This document shows, one piece after another, positions 34,195 through 46,443 of a stretch of 64,000 bases of DNA. The stretch is from Mytilus edulis (Eukaryota > Mollusca > Bivalvia > Mytilida > Mytilidae), in NCBI RefSeq assembly GCF_963676685.1, contig NC_092349.1, positions 36,252,293-36,316,292 on the forward strand, in the 5' to 3' direction. Each line of letters opens with the position of its first letter. Positions within the stretch are counted from its first letter, which is position 1. The notes under the pieces were generated by a model, which ran no database searches, was not told the DNA's origin, and saw nothing but the letters and a program-made list of their open reading frames with translations. A program made the position numbers and the translations under genes.

Positions 34195-34286
34195 TCAACT
34201 GTTTTTGGCTATCTTTGAACCTTCTGCATTCATGCCACTCGTCATTTGATCAGATGACTTTCTCTTATTTCTTTCGATAGCTTGCT
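34195..34286 (-). CDS. exon 7 of HEPN-UBL gene: basic tail and stop
   Basis: The acceptor is ATGTTTTATAG. It continues in phase from exon 6 and encodes a polar, lysine-rich tail (AIERNKRKSSDQMTSGM...) to TGA at 34197-34195. Without an extra exon the second ubiquitin-like domain lacks its last strand, so a missed exon between 37803 and 34286 is possible. Confidence 0.6.
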
Positions 34287-37200
34287 CTATAAAACATTTA
34301 AAAAAAAATCATGGGTGATTCGAAAAACAAAAGGAAACAACTTCATTTTTAACAAAATGTATTTCAAATAAGCACATACTACCAAAAAGTATAGTGTCAT
34401 ATACAATTAAAAACATATCATACAACAGGGCAGTCTGCACATTTTCAACCAGTTCAAACTATGTCAACATTTCTTTGATATATCTCATTACCTTGAACAT
34501 TTGTTATGTTAATTCATTGCATACAATTGTTCGTATTACTAACCAGGCGATTATATCATAAAATGTGATTTTCACAAATTTGCTGTTTTAAAAGGTTTCT
34601 GGTTTGTTAGTGTATTTATCATAAAGAAACGATTTTTTTTTTATATTTCAAACATTACCGTTCAGATACAAAATTGATCAAAGCAATCGTTTGATACAAA
34701 TTGTAACACATTAAGAATTGCAATAATGAAATTATGGACAATTTTCCAAATGTTTTCACACGGTGTTTCTCGTCTTGACTTACAAAGTATTATACAAATA
34801 TTTATTTATTAAAAATCATTTTGTAAGTAGCCTCATCTAATACATGTTATATTTGAATCATTCTTTTTGTGAAATCAAGTTTTCAATTTAGTACATTACA
34901 TTATCCATATATTTGCCAATAGCGGGCAATACTGGTTTTGCTTTTGTCGATTAAAGTCAAAGTTTATGTTTGATTTATTTTTTTATCAGTATATAATACA
35001 GCGTGTCCAAGTATAGCATTGTGTAAGCTGAGATTAAAATATAATAACTACCATTTTTTTAGATCGAGAAAGAACTTTCATGTGTTAAGTTTTTTTATGA
35101 TTACGTCTGGTGGTTGTATCCCAAACACTTGTCTTCGATGAATCATTTGTAAATAATAAGCAGCTACAGCCTACCTGTCCTAATTTGTATATTTATAGAT
35201 ATGTTTTACATCCCTTTCTAATTTGAAATGGAAGATTGAACGATCTCTAGAACTTTATTTAAAAGTAGAGTCAAGCTTGTTTTACAAATTGATACTCAAA
35301 CTCTGAGTACATCTCAATAAATATAAGAAGATGTGGTGAGAGTACCAAGGAGACAACTCGCCATTCCAGACACAATTTATAAACGTAAACCATTATAGAT
35401 CAAAGTATGGTCTCCAATACGGAGCTTTGGCAGCAGGCTATAAAGGACTCCCAAAAAAACTAGTGTAAAACCATTCAAACGGGCAAAAATCAACGGTCTA
35501 ATCTTTATAAAAACGATATAAGAGAAACACTTATGACCACATCAACAGACGACAACTACTGACCATCAGATTCCGGATTTAAGACAGGTGCAAACAATTG
35601 CAGAGGGTTTCAACTTTAATGGTACCAAACTTCCACCCTTATTGAATGTTTATGGGATGGTAAACCAAATGTTTTGTCATATGAGTGAAGAGGAAAAGAT
35701 CTGTCTAACATCACATATAAGATTTAGAATAATATTATTAGTCTTTTTGATTGTTTTACATACTTAAAGATGTATGCTAACCCTTAGATAGTTCGTGGGA
35801 GAGCTAGATGTTTTATTTAAAGAGCAATTTGATCTCGAAATTTATTATTGAAAACTTTCATTTCAAGTGGATTCTGAATAGAGTAATATCTCCGTAGCTG
35901 ATACCATTTTATTGAAGATAACAAGAATCTGAACATTTTGTAAGAAAAATAGTGTACGATGAACCGTAGTTGGTTGTATTTTCGATGATCACTGATTAAT
36001 AGTTGTATTATTGACAAATATCACAATCCTACCACTGCTTAACTTGTTAGTTGCAACTATAACTCCATAGTTTTAAATCGTACAAAACAGAGAATCCAGG
36101 AATAACATTGAGATATATTTTTCACAATTTTTACAATAAAGTTCTTCATTTCGACCTGGTCATAAATGCATTCTCGTGAAATTGATGGTATAGTTTTTAC
36201 ATTTAATTGCATCTGATTTTTATAATTATATAGTTAATGTATAAAGGATATGTAACCTGTCCCCACTATCAACATGTATTTTATAAGTATGTATTGTGTT
36301 CACTTGTTGCATAGTATGTTGCTGTCGTGTATCTTTATTTATGTGTTATCTTACAGAAAAGAGGAACGAAAGATACCAGAGGGGCAGTCAAACTCATAAA
36401 TCGGAAATAAACTGACAACGCCATGGCTATAAAGGAAGCAGATAAACAGACAAGCAATAGTACACATGACACAACATAGAAAACTAAAGAATAAGCAACA
36501 CGAATTAACCCCACCAAAAACTAGGGGTTAACCCAGGTGCTCCGGAAGGGTGAGCAGATTCTGCTCCACATGTGACACCCGTCGTGTTGCCTATGTGATA
36601 ACAAATCCGGTAAATAGACTAATTCGGTAGGTCACATTCATGAAAGGGAGGGGATTGTAGTTACGACGTAAGGAACATATCCGATATCATTTGTGAAACG
36701 GTTATTCAATAACGATCAACCAACTCGTGATGTGTCTGTAAAATTTACGAAGGGATAATTTCGACTTCACCATTTAGAATTCTTGGTTTAATAGCTTCCT
36801 TGTGAGCAGCAACCCTCTATCTGTGCTGCTGGAATGTTGCTACTTAGAAATTGAAAGCTGAAATCATCACTTTTGTCGTAAAGTTTTGTTTTCAACCGAC
36901 CCTCATTGTCAATTTCTAGATGTAAGTCAAGATATGAGACCGACCTAACTTTATCTGTAGAATCCTTTATCTCTAGTTCGATGGGATATATGCGTTCCAC
37001 AAAGCCACCTAATTTTGAATTATTTAGTGAAAGAACATCATTTATATAGCGGAAAGTAGAGTTAAAGGATATCGATAACTTCTTATCTTTCTTCCTAAGA
37101 AGATCCTGTATGAAGTCAGCCTCATAATAATAAAGAAACAAGTCGGCAAGAAGAGGGGCACAATTTGTTCCCATTGGAATGCCGACAGTATACATATTTC

Positions 37201-40200
37201 GATTATTTATCATACTCGTGGATATTTAAAACAAAAAAAGGAATGCTATAGGTTTTTTTACAAATTATTATGCTTACCTTTAGAACATAATTGTGACTGG
37301 GTTACTGGACCAGGATATCTCAAATAATAAAACATTACGAGACTCTGGCCTTCTTTGATTCCTTGAGCAAAACAATTAAACATTTACTAAAGTGTTAATT
37401 TGTCTTTCAAGAGATATGTTCTATAAACAAATTATCTTTAATTGTCGACCTTAACAGCAATTATAATGTTTTCTTCCGTTTTGACTTTGAGACATAAAAT
37501 TTCTTGCCATTAAGGACACACTCTTGAAAATGTCCCATGTATTCTAATATGCGAAGAAAGTCACGAAGTGGGACATACGTCATTACGTAAGACAAAAATG
37601 TAAGAAACATTGCAAAATATATATCAAAATGACACATTTTATTATTACAGTCATAAGTAGTTAAAATGATTCTGAATAATACAATATACGTGCTTAACGA
37701 TTAATTATGCTTGGGAGCTAAATCAAAGCAGAATCGGCCATAAAAGACAAGAAGATAGAATTGATACTCATAAAACGAATAACTGCACTCTCACATACTC
37801 ACCACAATTTTTGATAAGTTGACCATCGTCAAGTATTACTGTTCCATTATACAATACTTGTTTATAGTAAGGTATTCCTTCTTTCTCAAATATCAATTCT
37901 TTTATATCAAAAATGGTCATGCAGTTCTTGATGTCGATTTCGATAAATTTGTTCTTTTTTGTACGCACATATATAAATTTTAAACCAACAAGTTCTTCTG
38001 TTTGATTGCCTTAAATATATCATCATATGAAAGCAAGTATCATTATGGAAGAAGTTAATGATAAAACATGGAAATTGAAATAAAAATTGATTCTGCAACA
38101 AAGTTTTTTCAATATTTCAATTTTGCATTAGCACAATTAAATGAATGTGAGATCTTCTGTCAAAAGTTTACAAAAATAATGTTGCTGAGGTTCGATAGGG
38201 TTTTTCAAAGAGGTTATACATTTTCTGTAGTACGGAAGTTAAGGAAAGTTTTTCCTAGTAATTACTATGTTATTTTACCAGCTATATGATTGCAGAATCG
38301 TATGTAAAGATAAGGTAATCAATCTAGACTTGTGATCTAACCCTTGGTAGTCAGATACATGTAATTCAATTACTAGCTAGTTGTTTTAGCCTGTGCTATC
38401 ATACATGTTGTGACAAATTTTATTCCATACGCGCAAATTTGAATATAATTCAATTGTTTTTAATTCTTTTGAAATCTGAATAACTTAGAATACTCATAAA
38501 TTTGACCTCTAGCTAACTCCTGAATCACATTTGGAAGCAAGGGTATTGTTTGTTGTTCCTTCTGTTTCAAATTTACAATTTTGTGTGAAATACCTGCAAT
38601 AGAGAACAGTTTCATTTTTAGTCGTATTTAACAAATGCATCTGTATTTAGAACCTTATAATACTAAACAAATGCATCTGTATTTTGCTCATCACCTACCA
38701 GGTTATATTAAATTGTGTGAAAATTGTCCTTTAAGCTTCCATGAACTGTGTTAGTCAATACAAACACTCTTCGCTACTTATTTTATATTTTGGTTTTTTT
38801 AAACACATATAATAAGGAAAATAAGGAAGATAATTTCCGAATGTCCACTCGGATTGTAATCGATACTAATTTAAATTTAGATAGTAAAACAACAGGTCTA
38901 AAACTTGCAAAATTAACTTTGAGACGAACAGAATTATTTATAGAACCTGTAGAAATAGATAAATTTCTTCGGTTAGCTTAGATTTTTTTTTACCTGATTA
39001 TTTGACTAAAGTAATTTTGCATTTATACAGTCATATTCGCATTTCCGTAAATCTAGTCATCTTGCATACATATCAATATCACCTTTTAAATATATAAAGA
39101 AAACAAAGTTTTGAAGATTTTGATACAATATTTCATCTCTTTTTTTTTGTGGTTTAGGGGGGGGGGAGCAAACAGATATAAAATTTCGTTGATAAGTAAG
39201 GTTTTTTTCAGGTGATATAACAGGCTGTTATATTATTGGCTTAAAAGTTATATTTCAACCTCATTAGAATTTTTTTTGACTAAACTTAGACTAAACATTT
39301 TTGGATAAGGTTTACGCATATGCAAGCATGAACAGTGGTTTAACGAATGTCAGCTGAAAAGGGGAAACTACGCAAGAAAGCAGCGGTAAAAGTGGTCGTG
39401 TTTATTGATTCGCCTCGCAAGTATAAACTAGTTTAAACAAAATTGAGATTAGGTATAAAATTTTATCAATATATTATCATATAGCACAAAGAAAAACTAC
39501 GTATTCGTATTTACTGTTATAATTATAGTTATGACTGGGTCACGTATAAGTCTACATTTTTCGTGGGTCAAGCCGTTAGTTAAATAGTTGGTGTTAAGAC
39601 AAGACTACACACGACATCGTGTTTCTTTATAACGATTCAGAACATTTAGTATTGTTTTCTTTGGTGCGTATGTAGTCGTAAATTATGTATGAATATATAT
39701 CAAATTAAATTTCAATGATGTTGAAAACATTCTAGTAATTAAAAAATACCATAATATGATATCGTTCTGTCGTCTGTCAAATTGGTTCCTTCAAACACAA
39801 GTTCTTGGTTATCCGGGTGGATTCCAATTTCAATCTGTATAAGACCTTTTAACTCTCGAATTCTACATCGGTTCCTCAGCCAAAATATTTTGACATCGTC
39901 ATTCCATTCATTTTTCACAAAAACAGGCTTGGTTGTCTTCTTTTCAACTACAAATGTTCAAAAATGTTATCTATTTTTCACATTTTAACTTCCTACACAA
40001 ATTTCTAAATTTCTAAATTCTCACATTTTTATCCCAGGCATAGATAACCTTGTCCGTTTTTTGGCAAAACCTTTGAAATTAAGGGTCGTCAATGCTCTTC
40101 AACTTGCACCTTGTTTGGCTTTCTAACTATTTTGATCTGAGCGTCACTGATGAGTCGTAATTAGACGAAACACGCGTCTGGTGTATTAAATTAAAAGCAT

Positions 40201-43200
40201 TATATCTTTAAGTATTGACAATTATTGACTATGTCAAATATATTCTATAACGAAACTTGATGACACCTGTTACGAGTATTATTTAATTATGTTATTATTA
40301 CGTTATCATAAATTACAAAATAAAACTTTTGAATTGGAATTATGTTTCTAGGAATAGGTATCACACTGTAATGCATGTTTACTTTATATGTGTGATTTCC
40401 TCTCTACTTATTTTTTTTACTTGCAAATTAAACCAAAATGAATTTTCCCAAAAATAAGGGAAATACAGATATCTGCCTTCCAATGTTGGCGTTTCAAATG
40501 TTCAGTTTTGTATGTCCTTTAGTGCAGAACATTTCACATATATATGTGAGGTAAGTTGTATGCAGGAAAGTGGCGCTGTTATTGAATAGCATTCGGAATG
40601 AATGCGTTTTGTGAAGAATCTATAACTTCTCTTTTCTGATATCAACTATTGTTATTATCTTTAACTTTGAAATCAATGTCAGGAAAGGTTATCACACCTC
40701 GTATTAAACAATCCATGAATTACAATTTTTTTTTTAATCAAGCCATTTGACTATCTAGTACAAACCTTCAATTGTCCTAATATCTGATAGAGTTGAATCT
40801 CCAGAAGATCGTATAAAAAGGGGTTTCAGGGAATGTGGTGACCCACTGGATGAAGGTAGCAAATCACTAGGATGGAATGAATGTCCAGTTGAAGAGGTTT
40901 TTTGGCCTACTGTGGTGCTTGGTAACGTTGAATATGATTTGATATTGACATTGCTGTCAATACTACTAAGTAATGATTTCAATGGAGAAAGGAACTTTCT
41001 CTCCACATCTGCTTCGCTTAAACTTTGGTTCGCTTCAATATTCATCACCACTTTAATGTTTTTCTTGTCTGTATAAGTAAGATGTTTAAAGTATCATGAA
41101 CCGTTCATTTTGGGAAAAAAACAACTACAAATATTTACTTGTTTCCCTACTTAATAAACAGATCGTTTTATTGTGCCTATGCAGTAGGCTTTGGCCTATC
41201 ACTATAGTAATTGCTCTAATAGATAACAAAATTGCAGTTAAAATTCATTTCTACAACCCAATATTATCACTTAAAATTGTAACATATCGAATTCAAGGTT
41301 TGCATTGAACATAATGTTGAAGAACTAGTATTACTATTCATAAACGTCTTCAATAAACATAGTATAGAAGGTTATTGTTATGCAATATCAATGTATAGCT
41401 CAATGATTAATAATCCAAATCAATTACCTCCTTTTATCTGAACGAAATATACTTTGCTTAGTACTTGTCGTAACACAGAAACTGATCTGAACGTACAACC
41501 CCAACGTTATATGTAAATAAGTATTGTAATCATAATTTGACTGACGTTGCTCATCATATGACAAAAAAAGTAAAATGATTAATCCGTTATTACCATATTC
41601 TGTTAATGACTGTGTATCATCAGTACTACTATCTTTATGAGAAAAATCTGTATTAGATCTACTTTGCATTTCGGTTAATATGTCAATTTTAGAACCAAGG
41701 CTATCTGAAATGAATCAATTCAAGTCATTATTTTGTTTATGTACCACTGTAATGAGCCAGACCGTTTCAGTAAAATATATGTGAACATATTTTAATGTAA
41801 GCAATGACGAGTTGCATAATGAATAAACTATTGTCATTTGTCTGATTTTTGTTTTGAAAGGTAATGTTTTCGAACTGCACATTATATAAGGATTAAGGTA
41901 AGTATTTTTGTGGGTTTTTTTTACACTGAATCTGAACTTAATAATACCTCTCCAAAATCATAACCCATTTATCATATTTATATTTTGGAGAAGAAATGCA
42001 TTGCACCGATAACACTACACTAAAACATAGATTTGTTGATTTACTATAGATCTTATTTTCATCAACTTTTTTATAACAACATTCCTAAAGAAGTAACTAA
42101 CGTAATTGATATAATTGCATCCGGGTTTTTACACGCACTGTCTCGATATATTCACATGAAACTGGTTGTTCGTTGATAATTTGATATGAAGGCAGATTCT
42201 AATGCAACAACGTTTGTAACATTCATTTTGATTGGATAACGTCACTTATTTACATGGCATCAATTGACAATTGATTCTATCGGACGTACGCGCAAGCGCA
42301 GACGGCATATACCAGATTTTAAATATATGTTTTAACGTTTTTTTCTGTCATTTTAATTAGAATGGAGATAACAATATTGTATTTTAAGCTCCGACGGCAT
42401 CAATTGGGGATTTGATGGTCGCAAATACCCGTTTACTGTCTCCGCTAACGCGTCGCCAGTAAACTTAATTTGCGACCATCAAATCCCCAATTGATGCCGT
42501 CGGAGCTTAAAATACAATACAGTTATCTCCTAAATGTATCATCTCGTATAGTTATGCCTGCAAGCAAATGAATCAATTGCAAAATAACTTTCAATTGCGT
42601 GATTTTAAAAAAACACATATAGTTTACTTTCAGCCCCTGTAGAAATACAAACCAATTTTCTCGTTAATTTCACTATGATGCCTGCATTCATTTTCGTTTA
42701 TAGCCTTTGTTGTTTCACACACGGTTGTTAGCTGCGAACGACTTTCATCCAACGTTTTCTGTTAAAGCACAAGACTTTTATTTTAATATATTCACTTTTT
42801 AACAATAGGTTCAATAAACATAAAAAAAGACGCAACGATTCGGACAAAATATTTGTTTTCAAGTTGTTTAAATGTTTTCTGCAAACATGAATGCTTAGTA
42901 TGTTTTTTCTAACGTATATCGTTTAGGTCTAGATACATTTATATGTTAACTATTTCTTTATTTAGACAAAATAAACACTGCGATTGTTTTCACCTGTCCT
43001 AAGTCAGGAATCTGGTGTTCAGTAGTTGTCGTTTGTTTATGTGGTTCCTAAGTGTTTCTAGTTCTCGTTTTTATATAGATTAGACCCTTGTTTTTCACGT
43101 TTGAATGTTATTTTGCTCTTTAGAGCTTGCAATTCGGTGTGAGCCAAGGCTCCTTGTTTAAGACCGTACTTTGACTATAATGGTTTACTTTTTAAATTGT

Positions 43201-44168
43201 GACTTGGATGGAGAGTTGTCTCATTAGATGAATTTTACATTCTCTGTATATCCCATTTATTCATATAGGTTCTGGCGTTTTGGTGAATTGATAATTAATG
43301 CCTTCCAATGGTTTTGGACTGAGCGTAACTGTTAAAAATAGAATAAAAAAGCTTATGGCCAGTATTTTTTTTTAAATCATCTTCATTTTGAATTACACCG
43401 TTGTATGAATAGGATGATTATGTGAACACTTTTCAATGGAATGCTTATGCTAGCTTTCTTATAAACGATTACCCTGCATCATAAAGTATTTGTGTAAAAA
43501 TGTAAACGACGTACCTCAAAATCACAACACTTATCTCGCCACCAATCATGTAACAGCTGACACTCCTTTAGTTTGTCGTCACTAAGCATCTGCCTGCGTC
43601 TTAAATACTCAACATTAGCAACAACTGTTTGTTCATATTCATCGTCTATTGCTTTCGCTAAACCGAATACAGCACCTTCTATATTTTTCCAATAATAATT
43701 AAAATCCAGTTCATTAATTGATTTTGTATCAGTGCTGTGCACTATTTTGTTTCTAGTATTTATTAAAGTAGTCAACCAGTGGTCAATTTCATTGTCGACT
43801 TTTTCACAGTTTTTCAGCATGCAGTTTGCTAATGAAATATCTAAAACAACATACGGATTTATGTTTTTCTTTGCAACATATATGCATATGCAATTCTTTC
43901 CACGATGAACTCTCTTATTTTTATCTTCATCGAAAAGGGATTTGAAATGATTATTTGATATATGTTTCTGTTGAAGAACTTCTGACACACATTCACAGCA
44001 CTTTTTGTTGCAATTAAGGTGGAATAGAATATGTTTCTTTCTTTTTAAATAAGATGCAAATGTATCACCGCACAAAATATTTCTTTTAAAATAATTACAT
44101 ACAACCTTTGGACACACATCAACTAGAAATGCAATAAGTTTATAAAAATTCTCTTCTTCGCATTCCAT
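34195..44168 (-). CDS. HEPN (DZIP3-type) plus two ubiquitin-like domains, seven coding exons
   Basis: Coding exons, minus strand: 44168-43515, 42758-42653, 41704-41594, 41068-40766, 39947-39750, 37997-37803 and 34286-34195. The junctions agree in phase (first 0, all later ones 1) with canonical GT/AG sites, and the total is 1659 nt (552 residues plus stop). Order: a DZIP3-like HEPN domain with an RNKIVH motif, a coiled-coil-like linker, a Ser/Thr-rich region, ubiquitin-like domain 1, ubiquitin-like domain 2, and a basic tail ending at TGA. HEPN domains are often RNA-binding or RNase folds; ubiquitin-like domains recruit ubiquitin or proteasome factors. A role in RNA sensing or ubiquitin signalling is inference. 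The ATG is preceded directly by an in-frame stop, and an acceptor 10 bases upstream implies a 5' UTR exon. Introns hold a retroelement, a foldback and other repeats. Confidence 0.75.
35328..35640 (+). repeat. dispersed repeat in HEPN-UBL intron 6
   Basis: GTACCAAGGAGACAACTCGC, CAAAGTATGGTCTCCAATAC and ACAGACGACAACTACTGACC match the reverse complement of 43003-43232 in diverged form. Confidence 0.6.
36353..37230 (-). mobile_element. 5'-truncated retroelement, copy 2, with mutated catalytic motif
   Basis: The coding part is 36788-37213 on the minus strand, with GIPMGTNCAPLLADLFLYYY and LRKKDKKLSISFNSTFRY, then INDV where copy 1 has IDDV. The first catalytic aspartate has become asparagine. Relative to copy 1 it has lost a segment near 36820, which breaks the frame. 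It lies in intron 6 of the HEPN-UBL gene in the same orientation as that gene. Confidence 0.75.
37803..37997 (-). CDS. exon 6 of HEPN-UBL gene: ubiquitin-like domain 2
   Basis: The acceptor is GGCAATCAAACAG and the donor GTG/GTGAGT. The protein has the ubiquitin beta-grasp layout: a strand (LKFIYVRT), strand two (KFIEIDI), the helix (TIFDIKELIFEKEGIP), then QVLYNGTVILDDGQLIKN, which aligns with the middle of ubiquitin. It lacks the C-terminal Gly-Gly, so conjugation is unlikely. The first strand may also serve as the last strand of domain 1 unless an exon was missed. Confidence 0.7.
39750..39947 (-). CDS. exon 5 of HEPN-UBL gene: ubiquitin-like domain 1
   Basis: The acceptor is AACATTTGTAG and the donor ATG/GTATTT. 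The segment PVFVKNEWNDDVKIFW, then the helix RIRELKGLIQIEIGIHPDNQ, then ELVFEGTNLTDDRTISYY, parallels ubiquitin through its TLSDY position. The plus-strand frame at 39782-39988 is a shadow of this exon. Confidence 0.72.
40030..40195 (+). repeat. GACGAAACACGCGTCTGG repeat in HEPN-UBL intron 4
   Basis: It keeps CAGGCATAGATAACCTTGTC, CAATGCTCTTCAACTT, TTTGATCTGAGCGTCACTGA and the GACGAAAC core, so it is a copy of the family in the 14.3-15.9 kb array. Confidence 0.7.
40766..41068 (-). CDS. exon 4 of HEPN-UBL gene: Ser/Thr-rich linker
   Basis: The acceptor is CTTATACAG and the donor AAG/GTTTGT. It encodes about 101 residues, starting DKKNIKVVMNIEANQSLSEA and followed by a disordered-looking Ser/Pro-rich stretch (LLPSSSGSPHSLKP). 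No domain is recognised. Confidence 0.65.
41594..41704 (-). CDS. exon 3 of HEPN-UBL gene
   Basis: The acceptor is GATTCATTTCAG and the donor ATG/GTAATA. It encodes a polar stretch (SLGSKIDILTEMQSRSNTDF then an Asp/Ser/Thr-rich end). Phase in 1, out 1. Confidence 0.62.
42364..42530. mobile_element. foldback element in HEPN-UBL intron 2, ~73-bp arms
   Basis: The left arm 42364-42437 pairs with the right arm 42458-42530. The termini are GGAGATAAC and GTTATCTCC, and there is a 20-base spacer. About 45 bp of each arm (from TGTATTTTAAG through GGTCGCAAAT) pair almost perfectly. No target duplication is clear. Confidence 0.85.
42653..42758 (-). CDS. exon 2 of HEPN-UBL gene: coiled-coil-like linker
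   Basis: The acceptor is TGTGCTTTAACAG and the donor TTG/GTTTGT. It encodes 35 residues (KTLDESRSQLTTVCETTKAI...), heptad-like, continuing the HEPN exon in phase 0 and leaving phase 1. Confidence 0.65.
43003..43232 (-). repeat. dispersed repeat in HEPN-UBL intron 1
   Basis: CTAAGTCAGGAATCTGGTGT, GTGAGCCAAGGCTCCTTG and CTTGGATGGAGAGTTGTCTC place it in the same family as 31385-31505 and, inverted, 35328-35640. Confidence 0.65.
43515..44168 (-). CDS. exon 1 of HEPN-UBL gene: DZIP3-type HEPN domain
   Basis: The exon has 218 codons from ATG at 44168, ending at a GAG/GTACGT donor. It resembles DZIP3-like HEPN domains: FLVDVCPKVVCNYFKRNIL at the start, a cysteine pair region (KKCCECVSEV), CICIYVAKKNINPYVVLDIS, WLTTLINTRNKIVHSTD and WKNIEGAVFGLAKAIDD. 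RNKIVH fits the Rx4H motif of HEPN RNases. The open frame beyond the donor (to 43479) is intronic read-through. Confidence 0.82.
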
Positions 44169-44184
44169 TCAAAATCATCTACAA

Positions 44185-46440
44185 AGACAACAAAAGCATA
44201 AATTGTGTTTTGGTATAATAATTTACGTTGTCAAAATCAACAAAATAAATATTGTATTTGACATGGTGTGTAAACAACTGATTGATTGATAAATCTACAG
44301 AGAAACAGTTATTTCGCAGTGTATGTCTTTTTGAGAGAAAAAAAAACGCAAGTTAAAAAAACAATTGTACCTATATCCTTTAAAAAAAGATTTCAGTATA
44401 GTGTATTACCTCTGGGCCAAAAATATCATAATTATAGAAAAATATGTTGTCTCAAAATATGGACAATTTTATAAAAAGGGTCTGTAATGTAGACTTTGGG
44501 CAGTTTGAACGCTTCAAACAAACTGATTTTTGACCATTTCAAACTGGGCCAAATCACTACTTTACCTAAAAATTCATGAACCCAATTTTTCAGAAATTGG
44601 GATGCAGTAGTTGCCACAAACATATTTTCTCAATAAGAAATATTCAAAGCATAAATCCGTGTAGTTGTAGTTGTATCATACCTGATGGCATTGTCTGGTG
44701 ATCGCGTTGTTTTAATTTTTTGAATATATAAACTTATGGTTATCAGAGGACTTAAACTTATGGTTATCAGAGGACTGAGTTCAAAGCATGCCAGGAAGCA
44801 TTTAATATTCAAGTGAATTTTAAAGTAAATTGTGGATTATTCAAATATTTCATAGTGAGCTTCACAAACAAAGTATGCATACTTTCCCATTCTGAAATTA
44901 TCAACCTTTTATTATTTTCCCTAAATGCTACATTTAGTACCTGGTATAGCATAATGAGTGTCATGAAAACAGCCATGCATACTTTTCCATTCTGACATAA
45001 TTAACCTTTCAGTTTCTTCCCCAAAAGCGACATTAAGTACCTGGTATAACTATGGAATAATTTAAAAGGTTCACCTCTTTTTTTCCCTTACATTTATCAT
45101 GTTTATATCTTAAATATGTATGGTCTCTGAAGAACAGAAATCCGAATTAAAAGTTTTTCGTTATTTCTATGCATTTCTCTGTATTTTTATAATTATGTTA
45201 CAAAGAGCTACTGTGACAGTTCAGTTTATATCTCATATTCCGCAACATTGCGTTTGATAATGATTATTCGATGTAAGTAATTTGGAAATAAAAGTTGAAT
45301 GTTTGAATGTCAAAACTAGTACGTCAAATGTTTGTGTTAAAATTCAGACTAGTAAAAAGACTTTGATCAATTTCCATATCGTTTTTATCAAAGCTTATGA
45401 CTATAAGTAGCTCTGCTAAACTGTTTAAAAAAACAATCAAGTAAATTCATTAAAAATATCAATCAACTCGATCAATCAAAACATACAGACGTCGGGTGAA
45501 CTCTTAACAATTGAGAGCGGATGTTTGACATGATAAATATCTCTTGACAATCTTGCTTAATATCTCTAAACCCCAATTCAAATCCACATTCAGTCGAAAT
45601 ATCACAAAAGGGAACAGGACGCAATTGTAATGGCACTAATAAGACGACGTCAACAAATGACTTCGTAGCGGTAAGATAATGGTATGAAGCCAAAGTAGGT
45701 ACAAAGTAGAACAGCATTGAGAACCAAAATAATTAGCAAATGTGTAGCAAACAGGACCAAATTGTCTATGCATGGGCGGAACTCAATGGCGGAATAATTA
45801 TTTCGAACATTTGATTGTTAATTTATTTCTTGCAACATTGCAAGTTCATGAAAAGTTCATTAACTCTTGAATAATGTAAATTGCTAACTGTTTATAAAAA
45901 ACACATTTATGTCACCTGTTTATGCAAATTCAGTAATTTTACTGTCTTCTCGTTTCAACATGGCGTCTTCTACACTATCAATAACTGTAAATAAGACGAA
46001 ACTCAGGTCATACACATGCACATTTATCGATTAGGAAGTGCAACGAAAATCTATTTATAGATCACTTCAATACTAGTTCATATGTTAAATTTTGGGAACC
46101 ATTTACACGGAAGGTTTAGTGTCCGGTTAGGATAGTGTTTTTTTCGGGTGAATCGGTCCTTTTCAAATGTATGTTCCAATGATAAAACATGTGATAGGGT
46201 CGCGATTTCGTAATTATGATATTTTTTACATGACAATCCATGTTATTTAAAACCCTATACATGTTATGTGCAAAAAACATGAAAAAGAAACACAATTTCC
46301 TTGTATTTAACAACTATATTCAGTGTTTAATGTTGTCATGGTTTTTTTTCTCGATAGCAACAGTAAACCGTCCAGTTTTTTCAACAAATGGTCCGGGTTT
46401 CTGGAAGAGAAATTATGTACGAAAAAAGATATTCTTGACT
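44185..46440. other. 5' flank of the HEPN-UBL gene; weak frames and short tandem repeats
   Basis: A 22-bp direct duplication (ACTTATGGTTATCAGAGGAC) lies at about 44731-44776. A diverged 100-bp tandem pair starts at GCATAC 44877 and 44977. The minus-strand frame 45472-45717 (82 codons) has better base composition than its flanks but no recognised domain. It could be part of an upstream exon. Confidence 0.4.
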
Positions 46441-46443
46441 TTA

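Noticed and set aside
39782-39988. Plus-strand 68-codon frame
   Set aside because: It is the antisense shadow of the ubiquitin-like exon 39947-39750, which has splice sites and a recognisable fold.
45959-46030. ATGGCG start with good context at about 45959
   Set aside because: The frame runs only about 25 codons; a GTAAAT donor-like site occurs but no partner exon was found.
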